From Baffinella frigidus (taxonomy: Eukaryota; Cryptophyceae; Cryptomonadales; Baffinellaceae), in NCBI GenBank assembly GCA_026770585.1, contig MU646852.1, positions 222,435-232,564 on the forward strand: a stretch of 10,130 bases of DNA, in the 5' to 3' direction. Under the pieces are notes generated by a model that had not been told where the DNA came from, searched no databases, and saw nothing but the letters and a program-made list of their open reading frames with translations. Positions within the stretch are counted from its first letter, which is position 1. Every line of letters begins with the position of its first letter. A program made the translations under genes and the position numbers. This document shows positions 5,156-9,868 of the stretch, in pieces.

Positions 5156-5344
5156 GGCGACGCCTTCCCTCCTGGGCGCCTGGCCATTCCGGCAAATCCC
5201 GAACCCCAAACCCTAGAGGGGTCCCAGGTTTAGGGTTTAGGGTTTAGGGTTTGGGGTTTAGGGCCCCACCTCATTAGTCAACCCTGTTGCTTTACAAAAA
5301 AAGGGCCTGCAATGTCGCGCACACGGTGGTTTTGCGCGGCGAAC
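5154..5344 (+). repeat. Direct duplication, copy 2 (with telomeric insert)
   Basis: This is the same 148-149 bp sequence as 4878-5025, with an added 42-bp TTTAGGG block (5227-5268) and a few substitutions, such as a slightly longer A run in TTTACAAAAA. The first 66 bases are almost unchanged. Confidence 0.9.
5227..5268 (+). repeat. Interstitial telomeric repeat insertion (42 bp)
   Basis: Five TTTAGGG-type units (one as TTTGGGG) occur here and are absent from the otherwise matching copy at 4878-5025. CCCA precedes the block (5223-5226) and CCCA ends it (5265-5268), which could be a 4-bp target duplication or microhomology. The clean indel is visible directly; whether it was gained or lost is inference. 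Confidence 0.85.
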
Positions 5345-5391
5345 ATGGGCGCACGGAGCGGGCTGTGCACTCGTGCCGGTGTTAAGATTTA

Positions 5392-5402
5392 ATATATATA
5401 AG

Positions 5403-5449
<47 letters not shown>

Positions 5450-5465
5450 CATATATATAATATAA
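5392..5465. repeat. (TA)n microsatellite
   Basis: A nearly pure TA run of about 60 bases with a few interruptions ends in ATAATATAATATTA. The neighbouring 5466-5520 is degenerate TTTAGGG-like sequence on the + strand. The minus-strand frame rich in Tyr/Ile is translation of this run. Confidence 0.95.
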
Positions 5466-5563
5466 TATTAGGGGTTGGGGGTGCAGAGTGGCGGGTTTAG
5501 ACTGTAGAGTGTAGGGTTGAGGATACCCCGCCTCCCGCTGCGGGTAGCCCTGCAAAGCTACGG

Positions 5564-5663
5564 CTAGAAAGGGGACCATTTTAAATGTGGGGTTGTAAAA
5601 TTTAGTACCAGTCACGGGCAGGCGTGGTCACGTATCGGGCGGAGTTCCGCCCGATACGTGACC
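5564..5663 (+). mobile_element. Palindrome-bearing MITE family, copy B (truncated)
   Basis: These 100 bases match 4283-4382 of copy A with a single substitution. The terminal CCACTCGAGG is missing on the left. On the right the match stops exactly at the last base of the 38-bp palindrome (5626-5663), so the whole right half is absent. The next bases, ACTCGTGG, resemble the family's terminal sequence. Confidence 0.9.
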
Positions 5664-5706
5664 ACTCGTGGCGGACAAAAGGTTAGCTGCAGATGCGGGC
5701 GCAAGA

Positions 5707-5895
5707 CCACGAGAATGCTCGAGGGGCCTATTTAAAACCGATGTGCTTTTAAAAGTGGGCATTTGTGTTGTAACTTTTGTTGATTGGTCACGTAACTCCT
5801 CGAAATTAGCACAGTTACGAGGTTGGAAAACCCTATCCTGGTACAAATGTTTACAACCCCACATGTAAATAGGCCCCTCTAGCACTCTCGAGTGG
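5707..5895 (-). mobile_element. Palindrome-bearing MITE family, diverged copy C
   Basis: The ends CCACGAGAATGCTCGAGGGG and its counterpart CCCTCTAGCACTCTCGAGTGG are inverted repeats that continue into GGCCTATTTAAA/TGTAAATAGGCC. On the minus strand, CATGTGGGGTTGTAAACA and TTTGTACCAGG align with copy A. GGTCACGTAA marks the palindrome site, but here the symmetry is largely lost and only CGTAACT/AGTTACG and CCTCG/CGAGG remain. It lies 43 bases from copy B. Confidence 0.75.
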
Positions 5896-5958
5896 AAGAC
5901 CACCCCCCCCCGTTCGCCGGCATCTTGTTTTCCCAGTGGGAAAAGAATTTATTGAAAG
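5896..5958. other. Short unique spacer with C run and small hairpin
   Basis: A C run is followed by TTTTCCCAGTGGGAAAA (about 5930-5946), a 7-bp-arm hairpin. Nothing else is recognised. Confidence 0.4.
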
Positions 5959-6135
5959 GATTAAGAGGAAACTCAACTATAATTACTTGAGATGATTAGG
6001 ATGGTTACTATAATTACTTCAGATGATTAAATTGGTGACTATAATTACTTAAGATGATTAAGATGGTTACTATAATTACTTCAGATGATTAAGATGGTTA
6101 CTACAATTACTTAAGATGATTAAGATAGTTACTTC
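5959..6135 (+). repeat. 31-bp AT-rich minisatellite
   Basis: GATGATTAAGATGGTTACTA followed by TAATTACTT(A/C)A repeats with a constant 31-bp period (GATGATT at 5991, 6022, 6053, 6084 and 6115), plus a diverged leading unit. The period is not a multiple of three, so it is not a coding repeat. Confidence 0.95.
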
Positions 6136-6183
6136 CATCCCGAGAGAACGTCCACCGAGGTCGGTGCACTGGGGCCGGACAGA
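6136..6183. other. Unique spacer between two minisatellites
   Basis: About 48 bases of unique sequence, including CGAGGTCGGTGCACTGGGGC, separate the 31-bp and 35/38-bp arrays. No function is recognised. Confidence 0.4.
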
Positions 6184-6399
6184 GATCGAATGGGCCCTGT
6201 CTTGTCATAATAGTCGCCCACGATCGAAAGGGGCCTGTGTTGTCATAATAATCAGAGATCGAAAGGGGCCTGTGTTGCCATAATAACCAGAGATTGAAAG
6301 GGGCCTGTCTTGTCATAATAATCAGAGATCGAAAGGGGTCTGTGTTGTCATAATAATCGCCCAAGATCGAAAGGGGCCTCTCTTGTCATAATAATCGCC
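6184..6399 (+). repeat. 35/38-bp minisatellite, six units
   Basis: GATCGAAAGGGGCCTGTGTT then GTCATAATAATC recurs at 6184, 6222, 6257, 6292, 6327 and 6365. The linker is either AGA (35-bp unit) or GCCCA(C/A) (38-bp unit). The two 38-bp units flank the three central 35-bp units, suggesting that the inner units expanded from one variant. A minus-strand frame through it (DYYDNT-like) changes frame between units and is not supported as a gene. Confidence 0.95.
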
Positions 6400-6440
6400 T
6401 TCCCTCCCTGGCGCCTCACGATTCCAGAAAACCCCAAACC
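6396..6440 (+). repeat. Partial copy of the 4878/5154 repeat
   Basis: CGCCTTCCCTCCCTGGCGCC, then TCACGATTCCAGAAAACCCCAAACC, aligns with CGCCTTCCCTCCTGGGCGCC and TGGCCATTCCGGCAAATCCCGAACC. As in the other copies, it leads directly into telomere-like sequence. Confidence 0.75.
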
Positions 6441-6622
6441 CCAAACCCTCAACCTCAACCCCCAAACCCCAAACCCTAAACCCTAAACCCTAAACCCCAA
6501 ACCCTGAACCTCAACCCTCAACCCCAAACCCTCAACCTCAACCCCCAAACCCCAAAACCCTCAACCTCAACCCCCAAACCCCAAACCCTAAACCCTAAAC
6601 TCTAAACCCTAAGCCCTAACCC
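6430..6622 (-). repeat. Telomere-like array with 29-bp higher-order repeat
   Basis: CCCTAAA/CCCCAAA/CCTCAA units are organised into a 29-bp segment, ACCCTCAACCTCAACCCCCA then AACCCCAAA, present at 6445-6473 and in tandem at 6528-6556 and 6557-6585. Identical irregular units show copying of blocks rather than fresh heptamer synthesis. Confidence 0.9.
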
Positions 6623-6693
6623 TCGGTCAACAGGCACCTTCTGAGTACCGCAACACGTGCCTCCGGAACCAGCTTATCGAGGTTGAATTTCTC
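6623..6693. other. Unique spacer within telomere-like DNA
   Basis: About 70 bases with no heptamers, starting CGGTCAACAGGCACC. It has no inverted ends and no recognised function. Confidence 0.5.
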
Positions 6694-7080
6694 CTGAACC
6701 CCAACCCCCAAACCCCAAAACCCAAACCCTGAACCCTGAACCCTGAACCCTGAACCCTGAACCCTGAACCCGAACCCCTGAACCCTGAACCCTGAGCCCC
6801 AAACCCTGAGACCCAAACCCTGAGCCCCAAACCCTGAGCCCCAAACACTAACCTCCAATCCCTGGACTCGACCTGCATCCCAAACCCCACACCCTGAGCC
6901 CTCATCCCTCAACCCTGAAACCTGCACCTCAAATCTCACACCCTGAACCCTGAACGCGAAACCTCAAACCCCAAACCTCAAACCCCAAACCCGAACACCC
7001 AAATCCTGAACCCCAAACCCTAAACCCCAAACCCCAAACCACAAACCACAAACCCCAAACCGTCGCCAGAATCCCCACAC
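6694..7080 (-). repeat. Telomere-like array, CCCTGAA-rich
   Basis: A run of six CCCTGAA units near 6727-6770 is followed by CCCTGAGCCCCAAA 14-mers and then by mixed CCCCAAA and CACAAA units. The dominant variant differs from those at 1-600 (CCCTAAA/CCCCAAA) and 725-848 (CCCGAAA). The long minus-strand frames (GFRVQGSGFRVQ) are repeat translation. Confidence 0.9.
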
Positions 7081-7091
7081 CCGAACCCCCA

Positions 7092-7234
7092 CCCCCAGCC
7101 CTCCCAACTGGCTCAAACAGTGCCCTGGAAGGTCTTCGATTTTACCGTGGACCGGGGTCACTTTTGATCCCGATGTCAAGGTAAACCGAAAATGTTGCAG
7201 AGCACTGTTTGAGCCACTTCCAAGGGCTGGTGGG
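7092..7234. mobile_element. Foldback element, about 143 bp
   Basis: CCCAGCCCTCCCAACTGGC...TCAAACAGTGC on the left pairs with GCACTGTTTGAGCC...GGGCTGGTGGG on the right. The arms (about 7092-7146 and 7180-7234) also end in GATTTTACC/GGTAAACC. There are several indels, so this is an older element. It is bounded by C-rich telomere-like sequence on the left. Confidence 0.75.
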
Positions 7235-7380
7235 AGGATGGCGGCAGTGTCACTCACAACCCCCCACACCCTCAATCCTACACGCCACGCCCAAACCCCA
7301 CACTCTGAACCCCTCTTCCCTACACCCTTCACACCCCGCGCACTCCCTCGATCTCACAGCGCCTCATTTCCCCGTTTTGG
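7235..7380. other. C-rich low-complexity segment
   Basis: Strongly decayed CCCCACAC/CCCTACACC sequence. A 149-residue frame begins here at 7238 but crosses several unrelated repeats before ending inside the 7634 element, so it is not supported as a gene. Confidence 0.5.
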
Positions 7381-7561
7381 GGCTTTGGGGGTGAAAACCA
7401 TCGGTGGGGTTTGGGGATTTGGGGGTGAAAACCCTCTGTTCCCCGTCAACTGTGGGGGTGACAACGGGCCCTGCCCGCGCATTCGGGTCAAATCGCATAC
7501 TGGTCAAATTTATCGCATGCTGATGGATTTGACCATTGATTTGATGGGTTTGACCATCAAT
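7381..7561 (+). repeat. Module K, copy 1 (with GGATTTGACCAT repeats)
   Basis: CCCCGTCAACTGTGGGGGTG, ACAACGGGCCCTGCCCGCGC, TCGCATGCTGA and repeated GGATTTGACCAT units at 7441-7561 align with 9259-9362. This copy has an extra block of about 28 bases (CATTCGGGTCAAATCGCATA region). Upstream, TTTGGGGGTGAAAACC occurs twice (7383-7398 and 7408-7423 region). ACCATTGAT and ATCAATGG can pair. Confidence 0.75.
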
Positions 7562-7633
7562 GGATTTGACCAACTCCAAACATCATACCCTCAAACACTA
7601 AACCCTCGTACCTTGCGCGGCACATCCCCTCTC

Positions 7634-7844
7634 CCACTCGAGGCTGGAAGTGGGACTATTTCAAAAGAGGGATTCTTTTACAAGTGAAGAAAAAAAAGTG
7701 ATGTGTGGTAATTGTCACACAAATAGGGGCGTTTGGTCACGTATCTCAAGTTATAACTTGAGATACGTGACCAAACCTGCCCGTGACTGGTACTAAATTT
7801 AACAAACCCACATTTAAAATAGTCCCACTTCCAGCCTCGAGTGG
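7634..7844 (-). mobile_element. Palindrome-bearing MITE family, copy D (full length)
   Basis: This 211-bp element has terminal inverted repeats of about 28 bases with no mismatch (CCACTCGAGGCTGGAAGTGG, then GACTATTT). Read on the minus strand it follows copy A throughout: AAATTTAGTACCAGTCACGG, palindrome, CAAACGCCCCTATTTGTGTG, T tract, then the second end. The central palindrome at 7735-7772 has a different core from A and B. No coding sequence is carried. Confidence 0.9.
7735..7772. repeat. 38-bp palindrome, AT core version
   Basis: GGTCACGTATCTCAAGTTA is followed with no spacer by its exact reverse complement. The length (38) and outer 11 bases equal those of 4345-4382, while only one of the 8 inner positions agrees between them. 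Confidence 0.95.
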
Positions 7845-7863
7845 TCAGGCAGTTGCTGTCGTG

Positions 7864-8018
7864 TAACTGTTACACACTTTAATAAATTCAGAGATTTTGA
7901 ACCAGGACATGACATAAAAGTCCATCTAAACGATTCTGGTACAAATTCTGAAAACATTTCTCTTTGAAATCGGCCAAGTTTTCCCACAAGCGCTCTAACT
8001 GTTACACACTTTAACAAA
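7864..8018 (+). repeat. Segment bounded by 23-bp direct repeats, with internal hairpin
   Basis: TAACTGTTACACACTTTAAT then AAA at 7864-7886 recurs with one change at 7996-8018. The left copy sits in GTGTAACTGTTACAC, a palindrome. Between the repeats, TTCAGAGATTTTGAACCAG (7887-7905) faces CTGGTACAAATTCTGAA (7936-7952). Long direct repeats around a hairpin could be an element with end duplications or a local tandem duplication that has decayed. Confidence 0.7.
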
Positions 8019-8096
8019 GCTCCGATTGCTCCAGGAACAACACCAGAAGCATCGCATGATCCTCCAGCAGCAACAGCAGGTCAGGCCCCTCCGATC
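8019..8096. other. CAG-rich unique segment
   Basis: CAACACCAGAAGC and CCAGCAGCAACAGCAGGT are CAG-like. The + frame from 8026 encodes a short Gln-rich stretch (LQQQQQ) but then runs into element H copy 2. I see no splice or protein evidence for a gene. Confidence 0.35.
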
Positions 8097-8246
8097 CACT
8101 CCAGGCCCTTGGGTAGGGTATTCCATGTGCGTTCTTGGAGCCGTTTGTGCGTTCTTGGAGCCATTTTTCTGCTCAAAGATGACTTTTGAGAAACATTCCC
8201 CTGAAAAAAATGACTTTTGAATACCACCCCCTGCAGCCGTGCGTGG
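8097..8246 (+). mobile_element. Repeat family H, copy 2
   Basis: It aligns with 2831-2977 from CACTCCAGGCCCTTGGGT to GCGTGG. It has its own version of the 20-bp internal duplication (TGTGCGTTCTTGGAGCCGTT, then the same ending CATT) and of the TGACTTTTGAATACC duplication. The internal duplications differ in sequence between copies but occupy the same places. Confidence 0.75.
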
Positions 8247-8370
8247 AAACCCTAAGCCCGAAACCTGAAACATACAGCACTGCACACCGTCGCATCCGGA
8301 CCCCCAAACCCAACCCCCTAAAATACACAGCATTGCCGACCGTCGCACCCTGCCATATAGCGTCGCATAA
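8247..8370. repeat. Heptamer-like segment with ACAGCACTG direct repeats
   Basis: ATACAGCACTGCACACCGTCGCA (about 8272-8294) recurs imperfectly as ATACACAGCATTGCCGACCG then TCGCA (about 8323-8347). A shorter relative, AACACACAGCACTGTAGGCC, lies at about 1443-1462 beside another GGCCTGGAGTG motif. CCCGAAA-like units are interspersed. Confidence 0.55.
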
Positions 8371-8605
8371 TATCCTCTTGCCAGTTTAATAGGCATATAA
8401 TCCCTTTAGAACATGATTTTTGGTCTGTAGCACAGATTTCATAATTTTACCGCAGCTCGATTTTTTTAGCAGAATCTTGAGCAGACGGTCACATCTCGAG
8501 GATCTGCGCTTTCAGATTTGAAAACGGACAAAAATTAGGGGTGAAATTAAGCAGAATACCCGAAATATAGGTGGACACTTGATTTTTCAAACCGGCAAGA
8601 GGATA
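8371..8605 (+). mobile_element. MITE-like element E, copy 1
   Basis: A 235-bp AT-rich element with 17-bp terminal inverted repeats TATCCTCTTGCC(A/G)GTTT. The interior contains AAATCGAGCTGC-, CTCGAGGATCTGCGCTTTCA- and AGGGGTGAAATTAAGCAG-type blocks (as read on one strand or the other), all of which recur inverted in 8718-8966. There is no transposase. AATATCC/GGATATT may extend the ends by two bases. Confidence 0.8.
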
Positions 8606-8637
8606 TTGTAAAATGTTTTTGAAACGATTCAAAAACT

Positions 8638-8717
8638 CGCTTACTCTCGCACCCCACGCCCCACACCCCAAACCCTCAACCCTCAACCCTCTACCCCGAA
8701 CCCAAAACCCAAAAACC
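8638..8717 (-). repeat. Telomere-derived module F, copy 1
   Basis: CTTACTCTCGCACCCCACGC, CCTCAACCCTCAACCCT and CCCAAAAACCTAT are repeated in the same order at 8969-9047. The module lies between the two copies of element E. Confidence 0.75.
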
Positions 8718-8966
8718 TATCCTCTTGCCGGTCCAAAAAAATAACCTATTTCTGAAGGTTTGAGGTATTCTGCTGAAGTTCACCCCTAAATTTCGTCTTT
8801 TTTCAAATCTGAAAGCGCAGATCCTCGAGATTTGGTCTCCAGGTCCAGATTCTGCTAAAACAAATCGAGCTGCGATGAAATCTCAACATCTTTACTACAG
8901 GATAACGTTGAACAAATGGCTCCAAGCTAAAGTCAGCTATTCTGCTATTAGACCGGCAGGAGGATA
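8718..8966 (-). mobile_element. MITE-like element E, copy 2 (inverted)
   Basis: 249 bp bounded by TATCCTCTTGCCGGTC and GACCGGCAGGAGGATA. Its interior, read on the minus strand, follows copy 1 in sequence order. The copies differ by several small indels and by unrelated stretches toward the right end (around 8890-8950), where ACAAATGGCTCCAAGC brings in a motif seen in other elements. Confidence 0.8.
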
Positions 8967-8968
8967 CC

Positions 8969-9050
8969 CTTACTTCACCCTACACCCCGCACCCCACACC
9001 CTCAACCCTCAACCCTCAACCCCGAACCCGAAACCCAAAAACCTATACCC
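8969..9050 (-). repeat. Telomere-derived module F, copy 2
   Basis: CTTACTTCACCCTACACCCC, CCTCAACCCTCAACCCTCAA and CCCAAAAACCTATA follow copy 1 closely. Where copy 1 runs into element E after ACCTAT, copy 2 runs on into ACCCTTACTCCCACACC. Confidence 0.75.
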
Positions 9051-9063
9051 TTACTCCCACACC

Positions 9064-9110
9064 CGAACGCAGCTGCTACTCCTTCAGCAGAAAAAAGGGG
9101 GTGGAGCGTT
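9064..9110 (+). repeat. Module L, copy 1 (GCAGCTGC...CAGCAGAAAA)
   Basis: GAACGCAGCTGCTACTCCTT then CAGCAGAAAAAAGGGGGTGG and AGCGTT matches 9367-9412. In one frame both read QLxLLQQKK-like residues, but the frames around them are not shared and a gene is not supported. Confidence 0.7.
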
Positions 9111-9123
9111 AGGTGAGGCGCCT

Positions 9124-9255
9124 CGTGGGGTAACAACCGTGTTTCCCCGTCAAGGGGGGGGGGGCGTCGGGTGACAACCGTGTTTGGTGAGGCGTCGGGT
9201 GACAACCGTGAGGCGTCGGGTGGCAACCGTGATTCCTCGTCGGGTGACAACCGTG
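9124..9255 (+). repeat. Cluster of five 18-bp iteron-like direct repeats
   Basis: CGTCGGGTGACAACCGTG occurs at 9165-9182, 9193-9210 and 9238-9255, with a one-base variant at 9213-9230 and a more diverged unit at 9124-9141. Start-to-start spacing is irregular (41, 28, 20 and 25 bases). TTTCCCCGTCAA follows the first and the last unit. A G run interrupts after the first unit. Confidence 0.8.
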
Positions 9256-9258
9256 TTT

Positions 9259-9362
9259 CCCCGTCAACGTTGGGGGTGATAACGGGCCCTGCCCGCGCTC
9301 GCATGCTGACAGATTTGACCATCCATCTGGATTTGACCATTAATCTGGATTTGACCATCAAT
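9259..9362 (+). repeat. Module K, copy 2, with 18-bp GATTTGACCAT repeats
   Basis: It matches 7441-7561 (CCCCGTCAAC, GGGGGTGA(T/C)AACGGGCC, CTGCCCGCGC, TCGCATGCTGA). It ends in three 18-bp units of (C/G)(T/A)(G)GATTTGACCAT(C/T)(C/A)AT, which appear less regularly in copy 1. Confidence 0.75.
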
Positions 9363-9366
9363 CCCC

Positions 9367-9412
9367 GCACGCAGCTGCAACTCCTGCAGCAGAAGAAAAG
9401 GGGGGGAGCGTT
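9367..9412 (+). repeat. Module L, copy 2
   Basis: GCACGCAGCTGCAACTCCTG then CAGCAGAAGAAAAGGGGGGG and AGCGTT is the counterpart of 9064-9110. Bases 9413-9464 are GC-rich unique sequence leading into the minisatellite. Confidence 0.7.
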
Positions 9413-9464
9413 TCCGGGGCGACTCCTCGTCCGCGGGCTGTTCCTACCCGACCCGCCGCCCCCA

Positions 9465-9641
9465 GGTTTCGGGTACCGGTTTCGGGTTCCGGTTTCGGGT
9501 TCCGGTTTCGGGTTCCGGTTTCGGGTTCCGGTTTCGGGTTCCGGTTTCGGGTTCCGGTTTCGGATTCCGGTTTCGGGTTCCGGTTTCGGGTACCGGTTTC
9601 GGGTACCGGTTTCGGGTTACGGTTTCGGGTTCCGGTTTCGA
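9465..9641 (+). repeat. 13-bp CCGGTTTCGGGTT minisatellite, left part
   Basis: About 13 units of CCGGTTTCGGGTT (variants with GGGTACC, GGATTCC and GGTTACGG) repeat with a 13-bp period. The unit is close to a fusion of the CGGGTTTC telomere variant with CCGG. Long open frames on both strands (GFRFRVPVSGSG; NPKPEPETGTR) are repeat translation. The array resumes at 9822. Confidence 0.95.
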
Positions 9642-9820
9642 GTAGAGCGTTTGCGGTAATTGTTGTCCATTTTGGACGTGCGGTTTTCCGGTTTTCCGGG
9701 GTTTTAAAATGTTGTTAAGGGCGTAAAACATTTTAGATGGACACTTCTGGTACAAATGAAAACCGGAAAACCGGAAAACCGCACGTCCAAAACGGACAAA
9801 AATTACCACAAACGCTCTAC
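9642..9820. mobile_element. Foldback element with 58-bp arms inserted in a minisatellite
   Basis: Arms 9642-9699 and 9763-9820 are reverse complements with three mismatches (outer GTAGAGCGTTTG, inner CGGTTTTCCGGTTTTCCGG). The 63-base loop has its own inverted repeat, TAAAATGTT/AACATTTTA (9705-9713, 9727-9735), and the motif CTGGTACAAATG (9747-9758). Both sides are CCGGTTTCGGGT repeats, so this is a discrete insertion with defined ends. An exact target duplication cannot be read because the flanks are repetitive. Confidence 0.9.
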
Positions 9821-9821
9821 C

Positions 9822-9868
9822 TGTTTCGGGTACCGGTTTCGGGTTCCGGTTTCGGGTTCCGGGTTTCA
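9822..9868 (+). repeat. 13-bp minisatellite, right part
   Basis: GTTTCGGGTACCGGTTTCGG then GTTCCGGTTTCGGGTTCCGG continues the array interrupted at 9642, so the two parts were once contiguous. Confidence 0.9.

Noticed and set aside
6107-6364. Minus-strand frame with DYYDNT repeats
   Set aside because: The repeat period is 35 or 38 bp, not a multiple of three, so the apparent peptide repeat shifts frame and is not a coding repeat.
6184-6399. CRISPR-like array
   Set aside because: The units are contiguous and near-identical, without unique spacers, and the context is eukaryotic telomere-type DNA.
6616-7332. Minus-strand frames of 92-122 residues (GFRVQGSGF, WGLGFGV)
   Set aside because: Repeat translation again; the non-repeat parts cross a foldback element and unique spacer with no recognisable protein.
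7238-7687. 149-residue plus-strand frame
   Set aside because: It runs through C-rich telomere-like DNA, module K and into MITE copy D. The paralogous module K at 9259 does not keep the same frame because of a block of about 28 bases present in only one copy.
8026-8220. Short Gln-rich frame near CAG repeats, as in coccidian homopolymer proteins
   Set aside because: Only about 17 residues are Gln-rich before the frame enters repeat family H. It is too short to assign a gene or the lineage.
9668-9680. Dinoflagellate spliced-leader-like CCATTTTGG
   Set aside because: Only a short core matches and it lies inside a foldback arm (mirrored as CCAAAACGG), so it is not evidence for a spliced-leader gene.
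9171-9809. Frames of 162 and 121 residues over the 13-bp minisatellite
   Set aside because: A 13-bp period cycles through all frames and both strands stay open; the peptides GFRFRVPVSG and PETGTRNRN are direct repeat translations. The minus frame also crosses the foldback insertion.
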